Origin: a virus
Virus record (IMG/VR): IMGVR_UViG_3300010392_000272
Location: 1 to 36,936 of that record
Strand: one strand, 5' to 3'
Length of the DNA: 36,936 nt
Numbering within the stretch: the stretch's first letter is position 1; every line of letters begins with the position of its first letter. Position numbers and translations under genes: made by a program. The notes below the pieces were generated by a model. That model was not told where the DNA came from, made no database searches, and worked only from the letters and a program-made list of their open reading frames with translations. Positions 6,291 to 13,136 of the stretch are shown here, piece by piece.

Positions 6291-6533
6291 ATGACTAATT
6301 TACAAAACAAAGGCCACCCGCTTGAAATTTGGGCAGCTAAAAAAGGTATTAGCACGCAAGAAGGAATTGCAGTTCACGTTAATATGTCAGCAAAAACAGT
6401 TTTCAACATCATCCGTGGCAAGACAGTCCCGCGCGGTCAAAGCATTGTCAACATTGAACGTGCGACAGGTGGCGAAGTAACTGGAAAAAAGTTGATGGAT
6501 TGGTACTTCGATCCAAAACGCAACAGCCAATAA
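6291..6533 (+). CDS. Cro/C1-type helix-turn-helix repressor
   Basis: An 80-residue protein. Residues 18-45 (ISTQEGIAVHVNMSAKTVFN) form an HTH: 'GIAVHVNM' is helix 2, 'SAKTVFNIIRGK' the recognition helix. The conserved turn and the IIRG ending fit Cro/C1-like domains. GAGGA lies before the ATG at 6291; the open frame begins earlier but overlaps the promoter. As first gene after the divergent promoters it is the best candidate for the regulator acting there. Its length and lack of an oligomerisation or cleavage domain make it Cro-like rather than a full CI. Confidence 0.8.
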   Translation: MTNLQNKGHPLEIWAAKKGISTQEGIAVHVNMSAKTVFNIIRGKTVPRGQSIVNIERATGGEVTGKKLMDWYFDPKRNSQ

Positions 6534-6542
6534 TGGTGATTA

Positions 6543-6695
6543 ATGTTATACAGTCCATACGAAAATAACCAAGAGAGTTACTGTAAGAAATGTTTTCACC
6601 GTGTTTTAAAAGCCCACATGTGCCGCAAATGTACAATAAAAGATAAACTTGGATTGCCGTCAAATTTTAAACTTAAACCAAAGAAAAAAGGATAA
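6543..6695 (+). CDS. Zinc-ribbon micro-protein
   Basis: A 50-residue protein with two CxxC pairs, CKKC and CRKC, twelve residues apart (positions 14-17 and 27-30), and a Lys-rich tail. This is a minimal zinc ribbon, a common phage way to bind nucleic acid or a host polymerase. It starts ten bases after the repressor gene; the ribosome site is weak. Function unknown but the cysteine pattern makes the gene credible. Confidence 0.6.
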   Translation: MLYSPYENNQESYCKKCFHRVLKAHMCRKCTIKDKLGLPSNFKLKPKKKG

Positions 6696-6702
6696 TATAT
6701 CG

Positions 6703-6894
6703 ATGGGATACAAATGTCTTACTGTTGCACACGGAGACGAAACATCTTTAAGGGTGGAGGATACGCCTGATAAAATGTGGTGCGAAATAATCCCGCATGA
6801 CGGCAATGCGGTTCAATTAAAGCCAAAAGAAGCGCGCAAACTAAGGGACGCGATCAATACTTGGCTTGAAAATAATGATCCAGAACATCGGTAA
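6703..6894 (+). CDS. Hypothetical protein
   Basis: A 63-residue protein beginning MGYKCLTVAHGDETS, with an N-terminal beta-rich part and a C-terminal helix (KEARKLRDAINTWLEN). AAGGATAA lies upstream of the ATG at 6703. It resembles small early phage proteins that carry this C-terminal helix, but no function is known to me. Confidence 0.6.
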   Translation: MGYKCLTVAHGDETSLRVEDTPDKMWCEIIPHDGNAVQLKPKEARKLRDAINTWLENNDPEHR

Positions 6895-6904
6895 AGGATT
6901 AACC

Positions 6905-7099
6905 ATGCAAATGCTTACAAAGGTAAAGCTGGCGATTGCGCAACTTGAAGGTCAAACGGTTGATCAAGCGTATCGCAGCTTATACCCACCAGCCATGCAG
7001 GACGGCTTTCGTCGTTACGACACGGCTAAACAACAACACAAACGCTTGCCGGATTTGCGTCCGGCTATGAATGAACAACTGAAAAAGGAACTGAACTAA
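6905..7099 (+). CDS. Hypothetical protein
   Basis: A 64-residue basic protein (MQMLTKVKLAIAQLEGQTVDQ...). AAAGGA lies before the ATG at 6905; an earlier in-frame ATG at 6866 lies inside the upstream gene and is less likely. Its stop overlaps the next start as TAATG. No recognised domain. Confidence 0.6.
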   Translation: MQMLTKVKLAIAQLEGQTVDQAYRSLYPPAMQDGFRRYDTAKQQHKRLPDLRPAMNEQLKKELN

Positions 7100-7257
7100 T
7101 GGCTACTGTTACAATCACGTTAAAAGATGAAGACGGAACTGTTTCCGTATATGTTAATTTCGGTGAAGGTGTTGACGCTGATAACGGAACTCCAGCACAG
7201 GAAATGGCGGCGTTTGCCATGCTTAAAATCAACGAATATTTTTCGGAAAAGGATTAA
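7099..7257 (+). CDS. Hypothetical acidic protein
   Basis: A 52-residue acidic protein (MATVTITLKDEDGTVSVYV...) with an N-terminal beta-hairpin pattern and a C-terminal helix. Its ATG overlaps the upstream stop (TAATG) and it is followed after four bases by the GapR-like gene. Coding is supported by the overlaps and the sensible protein; function unknown. Confidence 0.6.
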   Translation: MATVTITLKDEDGTVSVYVNFGEGVDADNGTPAQEMAAFAMLKINEYFSEKD

Positions 7258-7261
7258 ACAC

Positions 7262-7516
7262 ATGACAGATAACACACAAGTCGGCGGTATCGCTGGTGAT
7301 GCACTGCGTCAATATGTCGAACGTATCGAGCGTTTGCAGGTCGAACAAGACGCGCTTAAGGCCGATATCAAAGATGCATTCGCAGAAGCAAAAGGAAACG
7401 GTTTTGACGTTAAGGTAATGCGCCAAATCATCCGCAAGCGCAAACTTGACGCGCAAATGCTTGCTGAAATGGAAGAAGTTGAACACCTTTACCGCCGCGC
7501 GCTGGGGATGGAGTAA
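7262..7516 (+). CDS. GapR-family (DUF2312) DNA-binding protein
   Basis: An 84-residue protein matching the DUF2312/GapR family over its whole length: LRQYVERIERLQVEQDALKADIKDAF is the N-terminal helix, AEAKGNGFDVKVMRQIIRKRK the conserved core, and YRRALGM the family-type ending. In Caulobacter GapR is a nucleoid-associated protein that binds overtwisted DNA ahead of replication and transcription and works with topoisomerases. A phage copy among replication genes could help replication or bind phage DNA. The family is mainly alphaproteobacterial, which is the best host clue in the window. Confidence 0.9.
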   Translation: MTDNTQVGGIAGDALRQYVERIERLQVEQDALKADIKDAFAEAKGNGFDVKVMRQIIRKRKLDAQMLAEMEEVEHLYRRALGME

Positions 7517-7520
7517 GAGG

Positions 7521-7880
7521 ATGAAGCTTAAAACATTTCAAGGAGGTCTTGTTGAAGATTTATTACCCAAGGGTTTGCGGTTCGCCTTGCATGAATATGA
7601 TGATTTGCGCGACCAAAAGGGATGGGGCGAAGCTGATCGCATCCTAGATATCCGTGGCGATGATCTATCTGATAAATCACTTGGTCGCTTACACCGTGGT
7701 TGCTTCAAACTGACCAAGCGCGGGTTAACTCTAATGGCTCGCAAATATAGCCATGTATGTGGTCAATATGTTGGTGATCACATTGGAGACTTATCAACAT
7801 TACAAGGCTTGTTTTACTGGAACGGCGGGGATGAATTTGTAACCCGCATTTTGGTCAATGCATGGAAGAAAGGAAAGTAA
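7521..7880 (+). CDS. Hypothetical protein
   Basis: A 119-residue protein (MKLKTFQGGLVEDLLPKGL...). AAGAGG precedes the ATG at 7521, four bases after the GapR-like stop. Mixed alpha/beta composition with an Arg/Gly region near residues 55-66; no known motif seen. Part of the rightward early operon. Confidence 0.65.
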   Translation: MKLKTFQGGLVEDLLPKGLRFALHEYDDLRDQKGWGEADRILDIRGDDLSDKSLGRLHRGCFKLTKRGLTLMARKYSHVCGQYVGDHIGDLSTLQGLFYWNGGDEFVTRILVNAWKKGK

Positions 7881-7958
7881 ATGAAACACTTTTTCTCTGA
7901 GGCGCTAAACACAATCATCGTTGCACTTATGGCGCTCGCGGTGATGGTCCTATGGTAA
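7881..7958 (+). CDS. Single-span micro-protein
   Basis: A 25-residue protein, MKHFFSEALNTIIVALMALA and five more residues, almost entirely one hydrophobic helix. AAAGGAAA precedes the ATG and it overlaps the nuclease start by seven bases. Very small, so supported only by spacing, ribosome site and membrane-helix character. Confidence 0.4.
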   Translation: MKHFFSEALNTIIVALMALAVMVLW

Positions 7959-8305
7959 AAATGAAAAAGCAATATCCAGAACAAGATTTGCAAAAATCGT
8001 GCGTTGAGTTTTTGGATATGCAAGCGCCCAATGATTTGTTTTATACGGCAATCAATCCGATATCAAAAAAACCTATCTGGATGGCTGTTTTATGTAAAGC
8101 GATGGGTATGAAAAAATCTGTGCCGGATATGCTTTTTCTTTACCAAAGCCGCGCTTTCTTTGTCGAATATAAAATCGGCAATGGAAAGCCAGACAAATGG
8201 CAGCGCGAACTATTTGAAAAAATCGAACAAATTGGATTTAATATTTATGTCGTGCATTCTATTGGAGAATTGCGTGACGTATTGAAAAAGGAAATGGTCA
8301 TTTAA
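7952..8305 (+). CDS. VRR-NUC domain nuclease
   Basis: A 117-residue stand-alone VRR-NUC protein. The PD-(D/E)xK core is visible: SVPDMLFL (Asp near residue 56), FFVEYKIGNGKPDKWQRELF with the E-x-K motif (near 70-72), and a following helix with QRELFEKIEQIG; the end IYVVHSIGELRDVL is the usual family C-terminus. Such proteins act as Holliday-junction or structure-specific nucleases in phages. The stop overlaps the next start (TAATG). Confidence 0.88.
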   Translation: MVKMKKQYPEQDLQKSCVEFLDMQAPNDLFYTAINPISKKPIWMAVLCKAMGMKKSVPDMLFLYQSRAFFVEYKIGNGKPDKWQRELFEKIEQIGFNIYVVHSIGELRDVLKKEMVI

Positions 8306-8448
8306 TGATTACACAAGACGCCCACGAATACCTTGCAGACCAAGATCAAGACAACCCATGCGAGGGCTGCATTTACAGCGTTGAGAACGACTGTGGACAG
8401 GGCCGCGAGTATGGGAAACCAACCAACTGTTATGAGGATTTAAACTGA
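8305..8448 (+). CDS. Cysteine-containing micro-protein
   Basis: A 47-residue acidic protein with four cysteines (CEGC, a third near residue 30, a fourth near 42), spaced so that they could bind a metal. Its ATG overlaps the nuclease stop and its stop overlaps the next ATG (TGATG). Coupling on both sides supports that it is translated. Function unknown. Confidence 0.55.
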   Translation: MITQDAHEYLADQDQDNPCEGCIYSVENDCGQGREYGKPTNCYEDLN

Positions 8449-8774
8449 TGCGTACACTTAAATTTTACGGTGCAAGTGACGACTTGTTTTACATTGAAGG
8501 TACAACAAAAGACGAGCCGGACGAAATCGGATGTTTTGAAAAAGTTGTTACCGTATGGGTAGGTAATGAAGATGAAGGTTTGTTTGTAACTGGCATGTAT
8601 GCGCCAAACAATTCATCTGCTTGCTGGATGGTTGGTATCTCTCAATTTGACGAAGATATGCCTTTGCCAGATTGGAAAATGTCGTGGGACGTTGATGGTT
8701 ATTCAGTTGAATTGACCATAGAAGTTCCTGACGATATCGCTGTTGCAGATTACACAAAAAAGGATGATGTATAA
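8448..8774 (+). CDS. Hypothetical protein
   Basis: A 108-residue acidic, beta-rich protein ([20 protein letters not shown]...). Starts on a TGATG overlap and ends on a TAATG overlap with ssb, so it is tightly coupled to ssb. No motif recognised. Confidence 0.65.
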   Translation: MRTLKFYGASDDLFYIEGTTKDEPDEIGCFEKVVTVWVGNEDEGLFVTGMYAPNNSSACWMVGISQFDEDMPLPDWKMSWDVDGYSVELTIEVPDDIAVADYTKKDDV

Positions 8775-9262
8775 TGGCTGGAAGCGTAAATAAAGTAATT
8801 CTGGTTGGATCGTTGGGCCGTGACCCAGAGGTGCGGTTCACAAATGACGGGTCTAAGATCGTCAATATGTCCATTGCGACAAGAGAGAGCTGGAAGGACC
8901 GACAAACAAGCGAAAAACGTGAGCGCACAGAATGGCATCGCGTAGTTGTATTCAATGACCGACTTGCTGACCTTGCAGAACAATATCTCCGCAAAGGATC
9001 ACAGGTATATCTGGAAGGGCAACTGCAAACGAGAAAGTGGACCGACCAAAGCGGAGTTGAAAAATACACAACAGAAATCGTCTTGCAGAAGTACAAGGGC
9101 GAAATGACTTTCTTGGGCGGCGGCAAGTCACAGGATGGCGGTTACGGTCAGCAATCACACGGCGGGGGCGGGGAAGCTCCTAGCGATGGTTTTGGCAGCG
9201 GTATGCCGGGCGGTGACTTAGACGAACCGATCCCTTTTATCACGCGCTGGGGGGTTGAGTAA
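8774..9262 (+). CDS. ssb: Single-stranded DNA-binding protein
   Basis: A 162-residue bacterial-type SSB. Residues 1-115 are the OB-fold: [20 protein letters not shown] at the start, then [35 protein letters not shown] and GQLQTRKW. A Gly/Gln-rich linker follows. The usual acidic tip is present as DLDEPIPF but is followed by seven more residues (ITRWGVE), whereas the tip normally ends at the Phe that partner proteins bind. It coats single strands in phage replication and recombination. Confidence 0.95.
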   Translation: MAGSVNKVILVGSLGRDPEVRFTNDGSKIVNMSIATRESWKDRQTSEKRERTEWHRVVVFNDRLADLAEQYLRKGSQVYLEGQLQTRKWTDQSGVEKYTTEIVLQKYKGEMTFLGGGKSQDGGYGQQSHGGGGEAPSDGFGSGMPGGDLDEPIPFITRWGVE

Positions 9263-9663
9263 TGAAAGATTGGATCGAATGGAACGGCGGGGAATGTCCT
9301 GTTGATAAAGGCTGTGTTTTTGAAGTTAAGTTTCGTAACGGGATGATTGTTAAATCTGATAGATTTGGTTTTGATTGGCATCATTCTGGCAGTGGTTATG
9401 ACATCATCGCCTACCGCATTATCGAAGGACAAAAACACCCCAACAAGTACGCTCGACCATTCACGAAACGCATGAAGGCCAGCGAAACGTTTGACGTTTA
9501 CGATGTATTGCAGGCGTTTTATGTACCGTGTCACAAGGTCGGGCACGCGATTAAGAAGCTTTTAGCCGCAGGTCAACGCAACGGAGGTAAGAGCGAACTA
9601 CAGGACTTGCAAGAGGCTCTATGGAGCGTGCAAGAGGCTATTAAGGAGAAAGGCGATGGATGA
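9262..9663 (+). CDS. DUF3310-like protein with a phage accessory N-terminus
   Basis: A 133-residue protein. The N-terminal half (WIEWNGGECPV... then DIIAYRI) matches an accessory module common in tailed phages. The C-terminal half (FDVYDVLQAF...VGHAIKKLLAAGQRNGG...LQDLQEALWSVQEAI) is like DUF3310, a helical domain often found in phage nucleotide-metabolism proteins. Start overlaps the ssb stop (TAATG). Activity unknown. Confidence 0.7.
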   Translation: MKDWIEWNGGECPVDKGCVFEVKFRNGMIVKSDRFGFDWHHSGSGYDIIAYRIIEGQKHPNKYARPFTKRMKASETFDVYDVLQAFYVPCHKVGHAIKKLLAAGQRNGGKSELQDLQEALWSVQEAIKEKGDG

Positions 9664-9892
9664 TTTAAATTTTATAAAAATCCTCGAATGGTTATCTTTT
9701 GGATTTGGCGCTTTAACTGTGTGGAGATATGGATATTCAAAAAAACAGGGAGCAATTCTCGGCATTACCACAGCACTTATGTTTTTACTGTGGGGTGCTA
9801 TTGGTGGTTTCTGGGCAGCTTTCCTGACCAATATTGGCTTTTTCGTACTTCATGCTAATAATTTAAAAATTGCATTAAAGGAGATAAAATAA
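9656..9892 (+). CDS. Small membrane protein
   Basis: A 78-residue protein with three hydrophobic segments (about 8-24, 31-48 and 50-66), Gly/Trp-rich (LLWGAIGGFWAAF). It overlaps the preceding gene by eight bases and ends directly at the MazG-like start. Inner membrane location is expected; role unknown. Host-exclusion functions are often carried by such genes, but nothing here shows it. Confidence 0.65.
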   Translation: MDDLNFIKILEWLSFGFGALTVWRYGYSKKQGAILGITTALMFLLWGAIGGFWAAFLTNIGFFVLHANNLKIALKEIK

Positions 9893-10489
9893 ATGGGCGA
9901 TCAAATCAAACTAAGCGAAGACGGTAACTTTGCGATTATCGAAAATATTTCCGAATACGTCGAAAAATGCCACGGCGCGGCGGTAAAGGCTGGCTGGCAC
10001 CAACACCCGAAGACCGGTGAGCGTTTACAACGTGATTTTGGCGTGTCTATCTCACTCATTCACAGCGAGCTATCGGAGGCGCTGGAAGGTGATCGTAAAG
10101 GCTTGATGGATGACCACTTGCCCGATCGTCTTATGGCTGAGGTTGAGCTTGCAGACGCGATCATTCGGGCATGTGACACTTCTGGGTATGAAGAGTTTGA
10201 TCTATCAGGATGGAAAGATATGGTTGCAGCACCAAAGATTAAAAGCGTTTTCGCCGTTGATTTGGCGGTTGCTCATTCTTGGTTTAGCCGTTCATATGAA
10301 GAATATTGCAAAGGTAATTTCTCAAACTGCAAGGTTTACTACCTGTCTGGTATCAATCAGATTTGCGCGATGGCTGACGAGTACGGCTTTAATCTTGTCA
10401 AGGTTATTGATATGAAGATGGCGTATAATAAAACGCGCCTCGATCACAAGCCGGAAGAACGTGTTAAAGAAGGCGGGAAAGGGTATTGA
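9893..10489 (+). CDS. MazG-like nucleotide pyrophosphohydrolase
   Basis: A 198-residue all-alpha NTP pyrophosphohydrolase. Residues around 54-64 (LIHSELSEALE) hold the Mg-binding Glu pair, and MAEVELADAIIRACD (about 80-94) the second acidic helix; DMKMAYNKTR near the C-terminus is the usual substrate-lid region. Typical phage MazG-like enzymes cleave (d)NTPs to monophosphates and may lower ppGpp-type signalling or clean the nucleotide pool. An insert between the motifs makes it longer than minimal family members. ATG has GGAGA upstream. Confidence 0.85.
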   Translation: MGDQIKLSEDGNFAIIENISEYVEKCHGAAVKAGWHQHPKTGERLQRDFGVSISLIHSELSEALEGDRKGLMDDHLPDRLMAEVELADAIIRACDTSGYEEFDLSGWKDMVAAPKIKSVFAVDLAVAHSWFSRSYEEYCKGNFSNCKVYYLSGINQICAMADEYGFNLVKVIDMKMAYNKTRLDHKPEERVKEGGKGY

Positions 10490-10490
10490 T

Positions 10491-10718
10491 ATGGAATTTA
10501 AAATAGAACAAAAGGTTACTTTTCACTTTTCATTTGGTGATGGAATAGCTTTAAATGATGCAATTGATATCTGCCAGTCAATTGCTGATGGGATGGAGAA
10601 TGATAATAATGATTTGGAGGAGACTAGAAAGGAAATGAATATATTTTATGGAGCGTCTGGAAGGAATATCCAAGTTTCAAAAGTTGACAATAAAGCTCAC
10701 GTATTCATTAAATCTTGA
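10491..10718 (+). CDS. Hypothetical protein
   Basis: A 75-residue protein (MEFKIEQKVTFHFSFGDGIA...). It begins one base after the MazG-like stop with GGAAAGGG upstream. Acidic middle, alternating beta/alpha pattern; no known motif. The next promoter's -35 box overlaps its stop codon, so it ends this transcription segment or is read through. Confidence 0.6.
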   Translation: MEFKIEQKVTFHFSFGDGIALNDAIDICQSIADGMENDNNDLEETRKEMNIFYGASGRNIQVSKVDNKAHVFIKS

Positions 10719-10742
10719 CCCGTAAGCCCGTTGTGGTATTAT
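10715..10742 (+). promoter_or_regulatory. Rightward promoter before the structured leader region
   Basis: TTGACC (10715-10720), a 16-base spacer and TATTAT (10737-10742) match the sigma-70 consensus at 5/6 and 5/6. It would give a transcript that carries the 28-residue frame at 10792, the folded region at 10882-11022 and the genes beyond. Confidence 0.6.
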
Positions 10743-10791
10743 GGTTGTGCTTTGTAATTCGATAGTAAGCGTTTTTCAGGAGATAAGCTGC

Positions 10792-10878
10792 ATGTGTTGC
10801 AGTCGCCCTATCGTTAAAGCAATTGCTGTTTCCGATCTTCGCCTAGACGTTGACACAGTGGGGCAGACTTATAGATGA
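10792..10878 (+). CDS. Leader-like micro-protein, 28 residues
   Basis: A short frame (MCCSRPIVKAIAVSDLRLDV then eight residues) with AGGAG and eight-base spacing before the ATG. It lies between a promoter and a folded RNA segment that ends in a terminator, which is where leader peptides sit in attenuation systems. There is no run of one amino acid, so a classical amino-acid attenuator is not indicated. It may simply be a tiny early gene. Confidence 0.45.
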   Translation: MCCSRPIVKAIAVSDLRLDVDTVGQTYR

Positions 10879-10881
10879 GGC

Positions 10882-11022
10882 AGGGGGGCACCCCTAGGGA
10901 AAGTGTTTTTCGCAACTCCGCTTTCCCGCGCCTTATCTCTCTTTTATGTTGCGAGAGTTGCGATCATAAACACACACCCGAAATCCGTTTATGACCGCTT
11001 TCCAAATGGAAGGCTTTTTTTT
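10882..11022 (+). ncRNA. Candidate structured RNA / attenuator leader with pseudoknot
   Basis: Five helices are visible: AGGGG/CCCCT (10882-10886 with 10891-10895); GGGAAAG/CTTTCCC (10897-10903 with 10921-10927); TCGCAACTC/GAGTTGCGA (10910-10918 with 10955-10963), which interlocks with the previous one as a pseudoknot; TCATAAAC/GTTTATGA (10964-10971 with 10987-10994); and the terminator hairpin. The helices are perfect and nearly contiguous. GGAAAG at 10898-10903 could instead pair with CTTTCC at 10998-11003, the terminator's 5' arm, giving an antiterminator. I do not recognise a known riboswitch class. Confidence 0.6.
10997..11022 (+). terminator. Intrinsic terminator directly abutting a start codon
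   Basis: GCTTTCC (10997-11003), loop AAAT, GGAAGGC (11008-11014) and eight T residues (11015-11022): a seven-pair stem with one G-T pair. The ATG of the next gene follows at 11023 with no gap. GGAAGG in the 3' arm is also the only Shine-Dalgarno for that gene, so the hairpin would hide it as well as stop transcription. Confidence 0.8.
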
Positions 11023-11298
11023 ATGACTACACCCAATTTACAAAAACCAAAATTTAAAGAAAAATGCAACCAGTGCGGAATTTGTTGCAAGATGCAAGTT
11101 TGCGATATCGGCATCAAATTTGGTGCACAGCAAAGTGGTCTGCCATGTGAATTTTTAATTAACGATGACGAAAGATATTACTGTAAAATTGTTTTTGCTG
11201 AAAAGATATCACTTCCTAAATCAGAGCACCACATTTCAAAAGCTCTAGGAATAGGCACGTATTGTTGCTCAGAAATGAAAGGTGTAGACTATGAATAA
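11023..11298 (+). CDS. Cysteine-cluster protein (YkgJ-like)
   Basis: A 91-residue protein starting MTTPNLQKPKFKEKCNQCG. It has a CNQCGICC cluster (residues 15-22) and further single or paired cysteines near 27, 46, 56 and 82-83, the pattern of small YkgJ/UPF0153-like proteins thought to bind zinc or an Fe-S cluster. The frame is open further upstream but that part is the folded leader. The start and the terminator that abuts it imply conditional expression. Function not known. Confidence 0.7.
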   Translation: MTTPNLQKPKFKEKCNQCGICCKMQVCDIGIKFGAQQSGLPCEFLINDDERYYCKIVFAEKISLPKSEHHISKALGIGTYCCSEMKGVDYE

Positions 11299-11524
11299 AA
11301 CACAAAAAAACTGTTACCCTCTTTCTAAATCTCAAAAAGAAAAACTTGCCGAGATGAGGGAAACCGGCGCGCAAATTCACCACCATTTTAACGACAACGT
11401 TTTTTCTTTCGGTGTGTCTCGTGTAAGCCCTTTGCATCGCGCCACAGGGCGAGAATTGATTTTGTCAGGCGAATTAGAGCTTGTCAGTCAGAACCGCCAC
11501 CACAACGTTTGGAAGGCTAAATAA
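11291..11524 (+). CDS. Hypothetical protein
   Basis: A 77-residue basic protein with several His (QIHHHFNDN, NRHHNVW). It overlaps the cysteine-cluster gene by eight bases and the next gene by one (TAATG). Unknown function; its coupling suggests it is expressed with the replication gene. Confidence 0.6.
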   Translation: MNKTQKNCYPLSKSQKEKLAEMRETGAQIHHHFNDNVFSFGVSRVSPLHRATGRELILSGELELVSQNRHHNVWKAK

Positions 11525-12228
11525 TGGATTGGTTTAAGTGCTATAACGGCGCGACAACTGACAAGAAATTCTTGCGCCTATCAAAAGAACACGATTTGCC
11601 TGTTTATGTCCTCGCAATGTGCTGGGTTCATTTTTGCGATCATGCCAGCCAACAGAAAGATCGCGGATCATTATCCGGATTAGATTTTGAAGACATTGAT
11701 TTCTTTTTCGGGTTCGAAGACGGTCAATCAGAGGCGGCTTTTAATGCGTTTGTCACAAAAGAAATGATTAAAAACAACGCTTTATCAAAGTGGGATGAAC
11801 GACAGCAAAACAGTAACGCACTGCGCCAACAGCGTTACAGGGAGAAGCAGCGTAACGCTCGTAACGTAACGGATAACGAAAATAACCAAGAAGAGAAGAG
11901 AAGAGAAGAGAAGAGAGAAGAAGAGAAAGATACTAAAGTATCTAAAAAAATATATAAAAAAGATTTTGAAGATTTCTATCTTGCTTACCCTAGAAAGGTT
12001 GGTAAGCAAAACGCAGCCAAGGCATTTGATCAAGCGGTAAAAAGAGCTTCTGTTGAGGATATTGCAAACGGACTGGAAAGGCTTATGCCATCATGGTCGA
12101 ATAAAGACCCGCAATACATACCGCATCCGGCAACGTGGCTTAATCGTGATGGTTGGCTTGATGAACCGGACCCAGAACCACCTTGCAGACCAAACGGTGG
12201 TGGACACATGGCAGATTTATTGAGGTAA
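11524..12228 (+). CDS. Phage replication initiator (O-like)
   Basis: A 234-residue protein with the layout of phage replication O/DnaD-like proteins. Residues 1-95 are a winged-helix-like domain (MDWFKCYNGATTDKKFLRLS...); residues 96-150 are a charged linker with KRREEKREEEK; residues 150-215 are the conserved C-terminal domain (FYLAYPRKVGKQNAAKAFDQ... ending YIPHPATWLNRDGWLDEP). Such proteins bind origin repeats and recruit helicase or its loader. The gene itself carries repeats and an A+T stretch (11813-11975) like the lambda origin inside O. Confidence 0.82.
   Translation: MDWFKCYNGATTDKKFLRLSKEHDLPVYVLAMCWVHFCDHASQQKDRGSLSGLDFEDIDFFFGFEDGQSEAAFNAFVTKEMIKNNALSKWDERQQNSNALRQQRYREKQRNARNVTDNENNQEEKRREEKREEEKDTKVSKKIYKKDFEDFYLAYPRKVGKQNAAKAFDQAVKRASVEDIANGLERLMPSWSNKDPQYIPHPATWLNRDGWLDEPDPEPPCRPNGGGHMADLLR
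11813..11975 (+). other. Candidate replication origin inside the initiator gene
   Basis: Five exact copies of GTAACG or its complement (11813-11818, 11833-11838 inverted, 11852-11857, 11861-11866, 11866-11871) plus one variant (11873-11878) lie within 66 bases. They are followed by a purine tract of AAGAG repeats (about 11888-11931) and an A+T-rich stretch (11931-11975). Iterons, then purine tract, then A+T unwinding region within the initiator gene is the lambda ori arrangement. Confidence 0.55.
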
Positions 12229-12230
12229 AC

Positions 12231-12875
12231 ATGGGACAGTTAACCACACAATCGCACATCGAGGCTTGCAAGCGGTTCGAGGATGCTTACAAGCTGTGGG
12301 GTGATCACTTCTCAAAGCTTGGCGATCAGGACCACAAAAAGATCATGCCGGAAAAGCAGTGTGTTGCGATTATCGGTATCGTGGATCAGGTTTTAACACC
12401 AGCAAGCGACATGGTGAAAATCGACGATTTAAAGCAAAAGGCCATTCGATTAACCGGATCGTTTGCAGATCTAGGGAAACACGACAAGAAAACATACCTC
12501 GCAACAATTGCAGAGGTATTGAGCGAATACCCCATAGCAACGCATGACAAGGCCATCAAGAAGCTGATCCGCAATTGCCGGCATCTACCTACCATCGCGG
12601 ACATAGACGCAGCCCTAGCCGAGCAAAAAGGCCGTTACATGATTGCCAAGCTCAAAGCGGAAAGCGATCTAAAGAAACACCGCCGCGCACAAGAATTGAA
12701 AGAGCGCGAAGAATTGCTGGCAAAAGAGCGTGAAGAACGTGACGGAAAACCATTGCCGGGATTGACTGAGATTTTAGCGGGTGCGGTGAAAACAGAATAC
12801 CACTGCGTAGAATGCGAAACTATCTGGACGGGCGAGGCTGACAGCGTTTGCCCCAATTGTGGAAGTGAGGAATGA
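12231..12875 (+). CDS. Replication-associated protein with C-terminal zinc ribbon
   Basis: A 214-residue protein. Residues 1-140 are helical and unknown (MGQLTTQSHIEACKRFEDAY...), residues 140-180 are a charged coiled coil (HRRAQELKEREELLAKEREE), and the C-terminus has two CxxC pairs (HCVECE and CPNCG) forming a zinc ribbon. Its place directly after the initiator suggests a helicase loader or primase-accessory role, but I see no Walker motif, so it is not a DnaC-type ATPase. Confidence 0.65.
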   Translation: MGQLTTQSHIEACKRFEDAYKLWGDHFSKLGDQDHKKIMPEKQCVAIIGIVDQVLTPASDMVKIDDLKQKAIRLTGSFADLGKHDKKTYLATIAEVLSEYPIATHDKAIKKLIRNCRHLPTIADIDAALAEQKGRYMIAKLKAESDLKKHRRAQELKEREELLAKEREERDGKPLPGLTEILAGAVKTEYHCVECETIWTGEADSVCPNCGSEE

Positions 12876-12876
12876 A

Positions 12877-13134
12877 ATGACTATACAACATTTGGAATGG
12901 GCAAAAGAGCTTAGAAAAGAAGGGGAGAGATTAGGGCGTTCAGGAATGTCACAACGTGTATTGAAATGCGTTGAAGAATTTGACGGTTCTTACAAAGGCG
13001 CGATGATTTTGGCAGGCAGATTAAAGGCAATAGCACAAGCTGCAAAGTGTGATGATTATTGGGACGAGAAAGTAAACAAAGGATTTATTAGCGAGCTTTC
13101 TGATATTAAACGATTTGAACCAAGTGAGGACTAA
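12877..13134 (+). CDS. Hypothetical protein
   Basis: An 85-residue, mostly helical basic protein (MTIQHLEWAKELRKEGERLG...). GAGG lies upstream of the ATG at 12877, one base after the previous stop. No family recognised; rightward early operon. Confidence 0.6.
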   Translation: MTIQHLEWAKELRKEGERLGRSGMSQRVLKCVEEFDGSYKGAMILAGRLKAIAQAAKCDDYWDEKVNKGFISELSDIKRFEPSED

Positions 13135-13136
13135 CC

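Noticed and set aside
8548-9126. Minus-strand frame of 192 codons
   Set aside because: Antisense to ssb and its upstream gene; the SSB match is decisive.
10850-10875. Promoter TTGACA...TATAGA just before the folded leader
   Set aside because: The start would suit the first helix at 10882, but the spacer is only 14 bases, so I did not list it as a feature. The 10715-10742 promoter is much better.
10903-11022. N-terminal extension of the cysteine-cluster gene to 10903
   Set aside because: The added residues would be encoded by the terminator and pseudoknot arms; MTTPNLQKPKFKEKCNQCG is a natural start and GGAAGG is placed for ATG 11023.
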